Source: Roseobacter sp. MED193
GTDB lineage: Bacteria > Pseudomonadota > Alphaproteobacteria > Rhodobacterales > Rhodobacteraceae
Reading direction: 5' to 3'
Length of the DNA: 64,000 nt
NCBI RefSeq assembly: GCF_000152965.1
Contig: NZ_CH902583.1
Span: 2,487,892-2,551,891, forward strand
How positions within the stretch are numbered: position 1 is the first letter of the stretch; the number at the start of each line of letters is the position of its first letter. Below, in pieces: positions 52,481 to 61,393 of the stretch. The notes under the pieces were generated by a model. That model was given only the letters and a program-made list of their open reading frames with translations, was not told the DNA's origin and ran no database searches. The position numbers and the translations under genes were made by a program.

Positions 52481-52496
52481 TTATGGTATACCATAA
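52481..52496. promoter_or_regulatory. Perfect palindrome, GntR (FCD) operator candidate
   Basis: TTATGGTATACCATAA is a perfect 16-base palindrome in the 107-base gap between the DUF1185 gene (-) and the GntR gene (+). GntR/FadR-type regulators with an FCD domain usually bind short GT-n-AC palindromes of this kind, and GGTATACC fits. It is 36 bases before the DUF1185 start codon, suited to autoregulation and control of the cluster. Confidence 0.75.
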
Positions 52497-52551
52497 TCCT
52501 GTTAGTCAACAACCTGTTGTCTTGGGGCGGAGGCGCTGGTAGGTATGGCCC

Positions 52552-53253
52552 ATGGAAAATCCTGCTTTGGCCCAGTTGAAAATCGAACAACCTCCTGCAA
52601 CGCTTCGTGAAATCGTGCAGGAGAAGATGCGCGACGCCATCATCTCCGGGCTGTTCTCACCTGGGGAGCGTTTGGTAGAACGCCCCCTTTGCGACCAGCT
52701 GGGGGTGAGCCGAACCGTCATCCGGGAGACGATTCGGTATCTGGAGGCCGAAGGGCTGGTGGAGATCCTGCCCAATCGTGGCCCGATAGTGGCACAGCTG
52801 AGCTGGGATGATGCACGCCAGATATATGAGATCCGCCGCATGCTCGAAACCGAAGCCGCCATGGCCTGCGCACGATCTGGATCTGCACGTCTGCACGGCG
52901 ATCTGCGCCTTGCGCTGGCGGCGCTTAAACAGGCGTCTGCCCAAAACACGGCGGATGCGCTGCCAGGGGCTCTGTTCAAGGCCTCAACCCGGTTCTACCA
53001 AGTGATCTTCGAAGCTGCTGGCCATCACATCGCATGGGAGGTGGTCAATCGTCTCAATGGGCGCATTAGCCGGTTGCGAGCGATGACGCTTTCGGCCTCC
53101 GAGCGGGAGCAGCCCGGGCTGCTTCATATGCAGAGGATTTGTGACGCCATCGTGGCCGGGGATGCAGAGGCGGCGCGGTGTGCTGTGGTAGCCCACCTGG
53201 CGGATGCCTCAGCAGTGGCCGAGCGCCTGTTGTCAGTAGAAGGGAAGGGCTAG
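52552..53253 (+). CDS. GntR-family regulator with FCD effector domain
   Basis: The 233-residue protein has an N-terminal winged helix (LREIVQEKMRDAIISGLFSPG then DQLGVSRTVIRETIRYLEAEGL, in part) and a C-terminal FCD all-helical ligand domain with metal-binding histidine candidates in GHHIAWEVV and GLLHMQRICDAI. It is divergent from the monooxygenase cluster and next to the palindrome at 52481. It probably represses that cluster until a carboxylate inducer is present. It is followed four bases later by a DUF1330 gene. Confidence 0.9.
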   Translation: MENPALAQLKIEQPPATLREIVQEKMRDAIISGLFSPGERLVERPLCDQLGVSRTVIRETIRYLEAEGLVEILPNRGPIVAQLSWDDARQIYEIRRMLETEAAMACARSGSARLHGDLRLALAALKQASAQNTADALPGALFKASTRFYQVIFEAAGHHIAWEVVNRLNGRISRLRAMTLSASEREQPGLLHMQRICDAIVAGDAEAARCAVVAHLADASAVAERLLSVEGKG

Positions 53254-53257
53254 AGCG

Positions 53258-53545
53258 ATGGCAAAGGCCTATTGGATAGCCCATGTTACTGTGACGGACC
53301 CGGAGGCCTACGCAGGTTATCAGGCCGTTGCTCCGGTTGCCTTTGGTCAATACGGGGCCCGTTTCCTGGCGCGTGGTGGCGCGGCTGAAACTCTGGAAGG
53401 CGGCAGTTGGCAGCGCCATGTGGTTATTGAGTTCGACAGCCTGCAACAGGCCAGAGATTGTTATAACTCACCCGAGTATCAGGAGGCCCGCACCCGCCGC
53501 GCCGGGGCCTGCGAGGCCAGCATTACCATTGTCGAGGGGGGCTGA
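53258..53545 (+). CDS. DUF1330 family protein
   Basis: The 95-residue protein has the short ferredoxin-like fold of DUF1330: MAKAYWIAHVTVTDPEAYAG, ARFLARGGAAETLEG and SLQQARDCYNSPEYQEARTR (each within the family pattern). The domain relates to dimeric alpha-beta barrel proteins, and the reaction is unknown. It is downstream of the GntR gene in the same transcript, so it may be an accessory enzyme of the divergent catabolic cluster, for example an isomerase or monooxygenase-like partner. That role is a guess. Confidence 0.8.
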   Translation: MAKAYWIAHVTVTDPEAYAGYQAVAPVAFGQYGARFLARGGAAETLEGGSWQRHVVIEFDSLQQARDCYNSPEYQEARTRRAGACEASITIVEGG

Positions 53546-53585
53546 CTGGGGCCGTGACGCGAGGAGGGCGCGACGTTCAGGGGTG

Positions 53586-54200
53586 CTAGATCTCCAGTGA
53601 AACCCAGAGCACCTTGGCCTCTTCTTCGCTGGTGGAGACGCAGCCGTGCCCCATGCCGCTATCATAATAGACAGAATCGCCAGCGGACATGGATAGAGGG
53701 CGATAGTGCTCAGTGTAGAGCACCAGGTCGCCACTGATCACATACATGAACTCTTCGCCGCGATGGCGCACCCAGCTGTCATATTCTGTGACATCCCGCG
53801 CCTTGATTGTGCTGATATAGGGGAGCATACGTTTGCTGGTCAGCTCGGTGCATAGCAACTCATGGTCATAGGTCTTGGTTTTCTGGTGTTCGCCGCGCCC
53901 CGACAGTGTGTAGTCGCGTCGCCCTGAAATACTGCTCTGTGCGGATTGCACAAAGAGTTGTGGTGTCTCCAGTTCTAGGGTCTGCATCAGTCGTCGGATG
54001 ATCTCAAAACTAGGGCGGGTCTGGTTGTTTTCGATCTTGGACAGGGTGGAGCGCCCGATGGCTGCTGCCTTGGCTGCCTCCTCCAGTGTCAGGCCCTTTT
54101 CTTTGCGCGCATCGCGAATCATTTTCCCCAGAACTTCTCCGTCCGGGGCCTCACTTGCCTCGGGCGCGAGACCTGTTTCTTCTGACTGGATGGGTTCCAT
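53586..54200 (-). CDS. XRE-cupin transcriptional regulator
   Basis: The 204-residue protein has an XRE helix-turn-helix at about 25-80 (VLGKMIRDARKEKGLTLEEA then AIGRSTLSKIENNQTRPSFE) and a C-terminal cupin (HRGEEFMYVISGDLVLYTEH, then SAGDSVYYDSGMGHGC). Members often sense small metabolites in amino-acid or polyamine pathways. Start choice is uncertain: I took ATG 54200, with AGGAG a little far upstream, while ATG 54266 is also open. It is divergent from gcvT across about 240 bases and may control the glycine cleavage genes. Confidence 0.8.
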   Translation of the reverse strand: MEPIQSEETGLAPEASEAPDGEVLGKMIRDARKEKGLTLEEAAKAAAIGRSTLSKIENNQTRPSFEIIRRLMQTLELETPQLFVQSAQSSISGRRDYTLSGRGEHQKTKTYDHELLCTELTSKRMLPYISTIKARDVTEYDSWVRHRGEEFMYVISGDLVLYTEHYRPLSMSAGDSVYYDSGMGHGCVSTSEEEAKVLWVSLEI

Positions 54201-54441
54201 TCGGGTATTTTCTCCTATTGAACCCGAACCATAACCCTGATGATCAGTTCCGTCAAAAATTCTCATATGACATCTTTTGTTGCTCATGAGGGAAAAGTTT
54301 CCTAAAAGAACATTCAAGGCGGATCAAGCCGGGGGTGACGACGCTGGCTCTTGGGTTTGATATCCTGGCTGACAAGAGCTGCGCTTGCATCTCACCAGCT
54401 GTGGTTCTGTGACACTGATTTCGACAAAGAGGCATCTTGAA

Positions 54442-55539
54442 ATGACCGACGCACCCAAACGCACCCCGCTTTACGATCTGCATGTAGAACTTGGCGGTAA
54501 GATGGTTGATTTCGCTGGTTGGGAAATGCCGGTGCAGTACCCGCTGGGCATCATGGGAGAGCATAAGCAATGTCGCGAAAAGGCGGGGCTGTTCGACGTC
54601 TCGCATATGGGGCAGGTGATCCTCAGAGGTGCGAATGTCGCAGCGCAACTGGAAAAACTCGCGCCCTCCAGCTTTACCAACCTAAAGGAAGGTAAAGCCC
54701 GCTACACGTTTTTCACCAATGACAATGGCGGCATCATGGACGATCTGATCGTTTCCAATGCTGGTGATCACTTCTTTGTCGTGGTCAATGCCTCGATGCG
54801 CCATCAGGACATCCCGCATATGGAGAAACATCTGGAAGGCGTCGAAGTGACCGAGATTTTCGATCGCGCTCTGGTGGCTGTGCAGGGACCCTCGGCGGAA
54901 AATGTCGTGGGTGCCCTTTGCCCTGCAGCCTGCGATATGACGTTTATGGAAACCATCGTGGCCGATATCAACGGGGTAAGCTGCCGGTTGTCGCGCCTGG
55001 GGTATACCGGTGAGGATGGCTACGAGATTTCCATCCCCGAGGATAGGGCCGTCGAGATCACCCGAGCTTTCCTGGCCCATCCGGATTGTGAGCCTGCCGG
55101 TCTGGGCGCGCGCGATTCCCTGCGGCTGGAGGCGGGTCTGTGCCTCTACGGCAATGACATCGACAACGATACATCCCCGGTGGAGGCCTCACTGACCTGG
55201 GCGATGCAGAAACGCCGTCGCGAAGAGGGCGGCTTCCCGGGTGCAGCGCGCATTCAGAAAGAACTGACCGAGGGCGCTGGGCGCAAACTGGTGGGTATTA
55301 AGCCTCTCGGGCGTGCGCCTGCTCGTCAGGGCGTTGAGGTGCACAGCGCCGAAGGCTCCCCCATCGGATCCATTACCTCGGGTGGCTTCGGTCCAACCGT
55401 GGGAGGCCCCGTGGCCATGGGCTATGTCGCCGCTGGACATGGCGCACCTGACGAGCAGGTCAGCCTGATTATTCGCGGCAAAGCGCAGCCCGCAGAAATC
55501 GTCGCGCTGCCCTTTGTCACCCAGAACTACAAACGCTGA
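54442..55539 (+). CDS. gcvT: Glycine cleavage system aminomethyltransferase (T protein)
   Basis: The 365-residue protein has the T-protein sequence from PLYDLHVELGGKMVDFAGWE through GLFDVSHMGQV, the folate-site YTGEDGYEIS and ARDSLRLEAGLCLYGNDI (in part), to the C-terminal beta-barrel. It takes the aminomethyl group from lipoylated GcvH and makes methylene-THF plus ammonia. The first methionine of the family is at 54442. An in-frame start at 54385 is not conserved. It heads gcvT-gcvH-gcvP. The same fold is the C-terminal half of the two oxidoreductases at the left of the window. Confidence 0.94.
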   Translation: MTDAPKRTPLYDLHVELGGKMVDFAGWEMPVQYPLGIMGEHKQCREKAGLFDVSHMGQVILRGANVAAQLEKLAPSSFTNLKEGKARYTFFTNDNGGIMDDLIVSNAGDHFFVVVNASMRHQDIPHMEKHLEGVEVTEIFDRALVAVQGPSAENVVGALCPAACDMTFMETIVADINGVSCRLSRLGYTGEDGYEISIPEDRAVEITRAFLAHPDCEPAGLGARDSLRLEAGLCLYGNDIDNDTSPVEASLTWAMQKRRREEGGFPGAARIQKELTEGAGRKLVGIKPLGRAPARQGVEVHSAEGSPIGSITSGGFGPTVGGPVAMGYVAAGHGAPDEQVSLIIRGKAQPAEIVALPFVTQNYKR

Positions 55540-55570
55540 AATCAACCATAAGATTGGGGAGGAATCGCAG

Positions 55571-55936
55571 ATGACCACCTATTATTCCGAAGAACATGAA
55601 TGGATCACCGTCGCTGGAGATGTCGCAACTCTTGGGATTACCCAGCATGCGGCGGATCAACTGGGTGAAATTGTCTTTTGTGAACAGAAAGAAGCAGGCG
55701 ATACTTTTGAAAAAGGCGAAGAGATTGGTGTGATTGAATCCGTCAAAGCGGCTTCGGAAATCTTTGCGCCGCTGGACGGCGAAGTGATTGCCGCAAACGA
55801 GACCCTCACCGAGACCCCTGGCGCCTTGAACGAAACTCCCGAGGGCGAGGCCTGGATTTATAAAATCAAACTGGCTGATCCCGCTCAGCTGGAAGAGTTG
55901 ATGGATCTGGATGGCTACAAAGCCCTGATCGGTTGA
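55571..55936 (+). CDS. gcvH: Glycine cleavage system H protein
   Basis: The 121-residue lipoyl carrier has EEHEWITVAGDVATLGITQH at the start and the lipoylation lysine Lys59 in GVIESVKAASE. It shuttles the aminomethyl group between GcvP and GcvT. GGGGAGG lies about nine bases before the ATG. It starts 31 bases after gcvT and precedes gcvP by 111 bases, which contain a GC-rich hairpin. Confidence 0.96.
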   Translation: MTTYYSEEHEWITVAGDVATLGITQHAADQLGEIVFCEQKEAGDTFEKGEEIGVIESVKAASEIFAPLDGEVIAANETLTETPGALNETPEGEAWIYKIKLADPAQLEELMDLDGYKALIG

Positions 55937-55943
55937 TCCTGTT

Positions 55944-55964
55944 GGGGCGGGCTGATCCCGCCCC
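55944..55964 (+). terminator. GC-rich hairpin between gcvH and gcvP
   Basis: GGGGCGGG-CTGAT-CCCGCCCC is a perfect eight-pair stem eight bases after the gcvH stop, followed by TCTCATTC. It could terminate part of the transcripts or stabilise the gcvTH message, so that GcvH is made in excess of GcvP. Confidence 0.65.
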
Positions 55965-56047
55965 TCTCATTCACCTTTCTTCAAATATTCCCGCCGGAGG
56001 CTCCAACAGATCCGGTTGGATACCCCTTCTCCATAGGAGCGCCGCAA

Positions 56048-58909
56048 ATGGCCTTTAAACTGACTGATTACGAAGCCTATGACTTTGCCAATCGTCGCCA
56101 CATCGGGCCCTCGCCGACTGAAATGGCTGAGATGCTCAACGTGATCGGCTTCAAGACTCTTGACGATCTGATCGACGCCACTGTGCCCGCCGCCATCCGT
56201 CAGCACGATCCACTGGACTGGGGTCCGGCGATGACAGAGCGTGACGCACTGTTCCACATGAAAGAAGTTGCCGATCAAAACAAGGTTCTGACCTCGCTGA
56301 TTGGCCAGGGCTATTACGGTACCTCGACCCCGGCGCCGATCCTGCGCAACATCCTGGAAAACCCTGCCTGGTACACTGCCTATACGCCCTATCAGCCCGA
56401 AATTTCTCAGGGTCGCCTTGAGGCGCTGTTGAACTACCAGACCATGGTCAGCGACCTGACAGGTATGGATATTGCAAATGCCTCCCTGCTGGACGAGGCC
56501 ACAGCGGCGGCCGAAGCCATGGCGATGGCGCACCGTGGCTCGCGCTCCAAGGCCAACAATGCGGCCTTCTTTGTGGACCAGAACTGCCACGCCCAGACCA
56601 TCGCTGTGATCAAGACCCGGGCCGAGCCTCTGGGGATCGACGTTGTGGTTGCGGATCCGGATGAGCTGGAGCCCGGCGCGGTCTTTGGTGCGATCTTCCA
56701 ATACCCAGGCACCTATGGCCACGTGCGCGACTTTACCGATGAGATCAAAGCCCTGCACGATCATAAAGGTATCGCCGTAGTTGCTGCTGACATCCTGTCG
56801 TTGGCGCTGCTGAAATCGCCCGGTGAGATGGGGGCAGACATCGCCATCGGTTCGACCCAGCGCTTTGGCGTCCCCATGGGATATGGCGGCCCCCACGCCG
56901 CCTATATGGCAACCACCGACAAATTGAAACGAGCCATGCCTGGGCGTATCATTGGTGTGTCAATCGACAGCCGTGGCAACAAAGCCTACCGCCTGGCGCT
57001 GCAAACCCGCGAGCAGCACATCCGTCGCGAAAAGGCCAACTCCAACGTCTGCACTGCGCAGGCACTGCTGGCCGTCATGGCCTCTATGTATGCGGTCTAC
57101 CACGGCCCCGACGGCATCAAGGCGATCGCGCAGTCGGTCCACCGCAAGACCTCGCGCCTGGCTGCCGGCCTGGAAGAGCACGGCTTCAAGGTTGAGCCCG
57201 AAGTCTTCTTTGACACCATCACCGTTGAGGTCGGCCCGCTGCAGCAGACCGTCATGGAAGCTGCCGTTGCCCGTGGTATCAACCTGCGCAAGGTGGGCGA
57301 AACCAAGGTGGGCATCAGCCTGGATGAGCAGACCCGCAAGGAAACAATCGAGGCCGTGTGGGGCGCCTTTGGCATCGACAAAAAAGACGACAGCCAGGCC
57401 AACCGTGCCTATCGTTTGCCGGACTACGCGCTGCGCGAAAGCGCCTATCTGACCCACCCGATCTTTCACAAGAATCGGGCTGAGGCAGAGATCACCCGCT
57501 ACATGCGCCGCCTGGCGGACCGCGATCTGGCTTTGGATCGCTCGATGATCCCGCTGGGCTCTTGCACCATGAAGCTGAACGCCACCGTTGAGATGATCCC
57601 GGTCACCTGGCCCGAGTTTGGCAACCTGCACCCCTTCTGCCCGAAAGATCAGGCGCAGGGTTATCATGCGATGATCGAGGATCTGAACGACAAGCTCTGC
57701 CAGATCACCGGATATGACGCGATCTCCCAGCAGCCCAACTCGGGGGCCCAGGGCGAATATGCGGGTCTGTTGACCATCCGCAGCTACCATGCGTCGCGCG
57801 GTGAAGCGCATCGTAATGTCTGCCTGATCCCGACTTCGGCCCATGGTACCAACCCGGCCTCGGCGCAGATGGTAGGCTATAAGGTGGTTCCGGTCATCGC
57901 GGATGAGGATGGTAACATCGATGTCGCCGACTTTCGTGCCAAAGCTGACAAACACTCTGACAACCTTGCGGCCTGCATGATCACCTATCCTTCGACCCAT
58001 GGTGTGTTTGAGGAAACGGTGCAGGAAGTTTGCCAGATCACCCATGATCATGGCGGTCAGGTCTATATTGATGGAGCCAATATGAACGCCATGGTGGGCC
58101 TCGCCCAGCCGGGCAAGATTGGCGGCGACGTTAGCCACCTGAACTTACACAAAACTTTCTGCATTCCGCATGGTGGCGGTGGCCCCGGCATGGGTCCGAT
58201 CGGCGTCAAGGCGCATCTGGAAGAGCACCTCCCAGGCCACCCCGAGTATGGCACTGCCGTTGGTCCGGTTTCGGCCGCGCCCTTTGGCTCGCCTTCGATC
58301 CTGCCAGTCAGCTGGGCCTATATCCTGTTGATGGGGGGCGCTGGTCTAACACAGGCGACCAAGGTTGCAATTCTCAACGCCAACTACATCGCCGCGCGGC
58401 TCAAGGATGACTATGGCATCCTCTATACCTCGGCGACGGGGCGTGTGGCCCATGAATGTATTCTGGACACCCGTCCGTTGAATGACGAGGGCGGCGTCAC
58501 CGTGGATGATGTGGCCAAGCGTTTGATCGATAGCGGATTCCACGCCCCAACCATGTCCTGGCCGGTGGCTGGCACGCTGATGGTTGAGCCCACCGAGTCC
58601 GAGCCCAAGGATGAACTGGATCGCTTCTGCGAAGCCATGCTGTCGATCCGTTCGGAAGCGCAGGACATCATCGACGGCAAGATCGACGCGGAAAACAACC
58701 CGCTGAAGAACGCGCCACACACCGTGCGTGATCTGGTGGGGGACTGGGATCGTCCCTACAGCCGCGAGCAAGCCTGCTTCCCTCCCGGCAACCTTGGCGT
58801 CGACAAATACTGGTCGGCCGTCAATCGGGTGGACAACGCTTATGGCGACCGCAACCTGATCTGCACCTGTCCGCCGATGTCGGATTACGACGAGACCGGC
58901 GACAGCTGA
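56048..58909 (+). CDS. gcvP: Glycine dehydrogenase (decarboxylating), P protein
   Basis: The 953-residue single-chain P protein starts after AGGAG. Both homologous halves are present: the N-terminal half ([38 protein letters not shown]) and the C-terminal half with the pyridoxal-phosphate lysine Lys702 in [17 protein letters not shown]. It decarboxylates glycine and loads the aminomethyl group on GcvH. Length is normal for the alpha-2-type bacterial enzyme. A strong terminator follows. Together with gcvT and gcvH it gives methylene-THF, CO2, ammonia and NADH (with the L protein, not encoded here). Confidence 0.97.
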   Translation: MAFKLTDYEAYDFANRRHIGPSPTEMAEMLNVIGFKTLDDLIDATVPAAIRQHDPLDWGPAMTERDALFHMKEVADQNKVLTSLIGQGYYGTSTPAPILRNILENPAWYTAYTPYQPEISQGRLEALLNYQTMVSDLTGMDIANASLLDEATAAAEAMAMAHRGSRSKANNAAFFVDQNCHAQTIAVIKTRAEPLGIDVVVADPDELEPGAVFGAIFQYPGTYGHVRDFTDEIKALHDHKGIAVVAADILSLALLKSPGEMGADIAIGSTQRFGVPMGYGGPHAAYMATTDKLKRAMPGRIIGVSIDSRGNKAYRLALQTREQHIRREKANSNVCTAQALLAVMASMYAVYHGPDGIKAIAQSVHRKTSRLAAGLEEHGFKVEPEVFFDTITVEVGPLQQTVMEAAVARGINLRKVGETKVGISLDEQTRKETIEAVWGAFGIDKKDDSQANRAYRLPDYALRESAYLTHPIFHKNRAEAEITRYMRRLADRDLALDRSMIPLGSCTMKLNATVEMIPVTWPEFGNLHPFCPKDQAQGYHAMIEDLNDKLCQITGYDAISQQPNSGAQGEYAGLLTIRSYHASRGEAHRNVCLIPTSAHGTNPASAQMVGYKVVPVIADEDGNIDVADFRAKADKHSDNLAACMITYPSTHGVFEETVQEVCQITHDHGGQVYIDGANMNAMVGLAQPGKIGGDVSHLNLHKTFCIPHGGGGPGMGPIGVKAHLEEHLPGHPEYGTAVGPVSAAPFGSPSILPVSWAYILLMGGAGLTQATKVAILNANYIAARLKDDYGILYTSATGRVAHECILDTRPLNDEGGVTVDDVAKRLIDSGFHAPTMSWPVAGTLMVEPTESEPKDELDRFCEAMLSIRSEAQDIIDGKIDAENNPLKNAPHTVRDLVGDWDRPYSREQACFPPGNLGVDKYWSAVNRVDNAYGDRNLICTCPPMSDYDETGDS

Positions 58910-58924
58910 TTCAAGGCCTCTCAG

Positions 58925-58953
58925 CGCTGCCCCTGTCCCATCCTGGGGCAGCG
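58925..58953 (+). terminator. Intrinsic terminator after gcvP
   Basis: CGCTGCCCC pairs perfectly over nine bases with GGGGCAGCG across an 11-base loop, 16 bases after the gcvP stop, followed by the pyrimidine-rich TCCCCCTTTCCTTTTCC. Confidence 0.82.
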
Positions 58954-59033
58954 TCCCCCTTTCCTTTTCCACGGCGACAAAGGGCACTAAACTGTCAGGG
59001 ATATCCTTTGACCAAAGTCTGTGAAGAAATCTC

Positions 59034-59064
59034 TTGAACCTCTAGTCACTGTAGGTCCTATCTA
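59034..59064 (+). promoter_or_regulatory. MerR-type metal-responsive promoter
   Basis: TTGAAC (59034-59039) and TATCTA (59059-59064) are separated by 19 bases, the over-long spacer typical of MerR-family promoters. The spacer region holds the dyad ACCTCTAGT-C-ACTGTAGGT (59038-59056), close to known CadR/PbrR/ZntR operators. It precedes the metal ATPase gene by 30 bases, and the MerR-family protein encoded at 61394 should bind it. Confidence 0.85.
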
Positions 59065-59094
59065 GGGCAGGTCTTTGAAAACCGAGAGGCCCCA

Positions 59095-61392
59095 ATGCCC
59101 CAGGATACCCGCTGCTGCTCCGCCAATCTGGCCCCTGCTGACCCCAAACCCCATGCCCATGTAGCTGATCCCGCAGGCTGTTGCAGCCGTGGGGCTGAGG
59201 CTGCGGTTCCGAACACCGCAGAGCTTAGGGCGGGGCGCAATTTCCGCATCACTGGTCTATGCTGCGCCGAAGAGGTGGCGAGCCTCAACCGGGTGCTTGG
59301 CCCGGTGGTGGGCGGAGCTGACCATCTCGGTTTTGATGTGCTGAACGGGCGCATGACCCTGTTGGCCTCAGCGCTGCAGATCCCGGATGAGCAGGTGCTG
59401 AGCCTGGTTGCCAAGACCGGTATGAGCGCCATGCCCTGGGATGGCAAAAGTGCGGAGGCCGATCAGGCGGCCCATCTCAACCGCCAAACGCGCTTTACCG
59501 CGGCTAGCGCGCTGTTTTGGGGCGGGGGGCTGGCCTGGCATGTGGCCCATTCGGGAGCTGCGGGTCTGGGACAGCTATTTGACGGTCACGACGATTTGCC
59601 GGTGCCTGTGGGGGAGTTGGGTTTGTTTCTGGTTGCGGTGGCGCTGGGGGTTTGGCTGGTACTGCCAAAGGCCTGGTATGCGCTGCGCAATCTTTCCCCG
59701 GATATGAACCTTCTGATGGTGGTAGCCGTTGTCGGGGCCATCAGCCTGGGCGAATATTTCGAAGCCGCTACAGTGGCGTTTTTCTTTGCCCTGTCACTGA
59801 CGCTGGAATCCTGGAGCGTTGGACGGGCGCGCAACGCGGTTTCGGCCCTGCTCGATCTGGCTCCTGCCACAGCCCGTGTTGTGCAGGAGAATGGGCACGA
59901 GGTTGAAATGCCCGCCGGTGAGGTGCAGATCGGCCAGCATTTTGTCCTGCGTGGCGGCGACCGCATCCCGATGGACGGGCGGGTGATTGCAGGGGCAGGT
60001 GCTGTGGATCAGGCGCCCATCACCGGGGAAAGCGCCCTGGTTGCCAAAGAACCCGGCGATGAGGTTTACGCTGGGACGCTGAATGGTGAGGGCAGCCTGA
60101 CCGTGGAGGCAACCAAGCTGGCCAGCGATACAGTTCTGGCCAAGATCACCCGCATGGTTGGCGACGCCCATGCCCGCCGCGCCCCGGTAGAGCAATGGGT
60201 GTCAAAGTTCGCCCGTATCTATACGCCAACAGTTCTGGCGCTGGCCATTGCCCTGGCCTGCCTGCCGCCGCTGTTGATGGGCCGGGATTGGGGTTTTTGG
60301 GTCTACAATGCCCTGGTGCTGCTGGTGATTGCCTGCCCCTGTGCCTTGGTGATTTCGACCCCGGTGTCGATTGTCGCGGCGCTTACTGCGGCGGCCCGTG
60401 CCGGGGTGCTGATCAAAGGTGGTGCCTATATCGAGGCCCCGGGAAAGCTGCAGGCCATTGCACTGGATAAGACCGGCACATTGACCGAAGGTCGCCCCGA
60501 AGTCGTCGGGATCCATCCTCTTGGCAGCGCTAGCCAAACCGAAGTGTTACAGGCTGCAGCAGCGCTGGAGGCACGGGCTTCGCACCCGCTGGCGCTGGCC
60601 ATACTGGCCGAGGCCACGCGTCAAAAGCTGGCCTATGTGGCCGCCGCGGACAGCCGCATCATACCGGGACGCGGGCTGGAGGGACGGCAGGGAGAGCAGG
60701 CGCTCTGGCTCGGCTCCCCCCGCTTTGGGACGGAACGGGGTTTTGGTGCTGCACTGCCCACCACCCTGATGGCCGAGATTGAGGCTGCAGGGGCTACGAT
60801 TGTGGTGGTGGGGGATGCCAGCGGGCCTATGGGGTTGATTGCCCTGCGCGACAGACTGCGCGTCGGGGCGCGTGACACCATCGAGGCCCTGCATGATTTG
60901 GGAGTCAAACAGGTGGTGATGCTCACCGGTGACAATGCGGCCGCTGCTGGCGCCGTTGCGCAAGCCACGGGGATAGATGAGGTGCATGCCGGGTTACTGC
61001 CTGCTGACAAGCTCGCCAAGGTGGAGAGGCTCACCGAGCGCTATGATATGGTGGCGATGATGGGGGACGGGGTCAATGATGCCCCGGCGATGGCGCGGGC
61101 GCATTTTGCCGTGGCAATGGGGGCTGTGGGCTCAGATGCAGCGATTGAAACCGCAGACATCGCTCTGATGAGCGATGACATCAGCCGCTTGCCCTGGTTG
61201 ATTGCTCATTCGCGCCGAACCATGGCGGTGATCCGTCAAAACATTGGACTTTCACTGGTGACCAAGATGGGATTTGCCCTAGCAACCGCCTTTGGCCTGG
61301 CCTCCATGTGGGGGGCAATTGCTGCTGATGTGGGGGTTTCGCTCTTGGTGGTTGGCAATGCTTTACGGCTGCTTAAGGGGAGGGAGGTTTGA
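59095..61392 (+). CDS. Zn/Cd/Pb-type P1B ATPase (ZntA/CadA-like)
   Basis: The 765-residue metal efflux ATPase has a Cys/His-rich start (RCC, PKPHAHV, GCC) and one ferredoxin-like metal domain in which the usual CxxC is replaced by GLCCAEE, similar to the CCxxE form of plant Zn ATPases. Eight membrane helices follow. TGES is in the actuator, CPC (Cys414-Pro415-Cys416) in the transport helix, phosphorylated Asp458 in DKTGTLTEG, then the SHPLA histidine and GDGVNDAP. It pumps divalent soft metals out of the cytoplasm. The neighbouring MerR gene and MerR-type promoter support metal-induced expression. Confidence 0.92.
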   Translation: MPQDTRCCSANLAPADPKPHAHVADPAGCCSRGAEAAVPNTAELRAGRNFRITGLCCAEEVASLNRVLGPVVGGADHLGFDVLNGRMTLLASALQIPDEQVLSLVAKTGMSAMPWDGKSAEADQAAHLNRQTRFTAASALFWGGGLAWHVAHSGAAGLGQLFDGHDDLPVPVGELGLFLVAVALGVWLVLPKAWYALRNLSPDMNLLMVVAVVGAISLGEYFEAATVAFFFALSLTLESWSVGRARNAVSALLDLAPATARVVQENGHEVEMPAGEVQIGQHFVLRGGDRIPMDGRVIAGAGAVDQAPITGESALVAKEPGDEVYAGTLNGEGSLTVEATKLASDTVLAKITRMVGDAHARRAPVEQWVSKFARIYTPTVLALAIALACLPPLLMGRDWGFWVYNALVLLVIACPCALVISTPVSIVAALTAAARAGVLIKGGAYIEAPGKLQAIALDKTGTLTEGRPEVVGIHPLGSASQTEVLQAAAALEARASHPLALAILAEATRQKLAYVAAADSRIIPGRGLEGRQGEQALWLGSPRFGTERGFGAALPTTLMAEIEAAGATIVVVGDASGPMGLIALRDRLRVGARDTIEALHDLGVKQVVMLTGDNAAAAGAVAQATGIDEVHAGLLPADKLAKVERLTERYDMVAMMGDGVNDAPAMARAHFAVAMGAVGSDAAIETADIALMSDDISRLPWLIAHSRRTMAVIRQNIGLSLVTKMGFALATAFGLASMWGAIAADVGVSLLVVGNALRLLKGREV

Positions 61393-61393
61393 A

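Noticed and set aside
54201-54441. Glycine riboswitch upstream of gcvT
   Set aside because: I looked for tandem aptamer-like stems and the conserved purine-rich junctions and could not find them. A covariance search could still change this.
55967-58138. Two long antisense frames (309 and 392 residues) opposite gcvP
   Set aside because: Typical shadow frames of a high-GC, strongly biased gene. Their translations show no known domain, and gcvP is full-length and intact.
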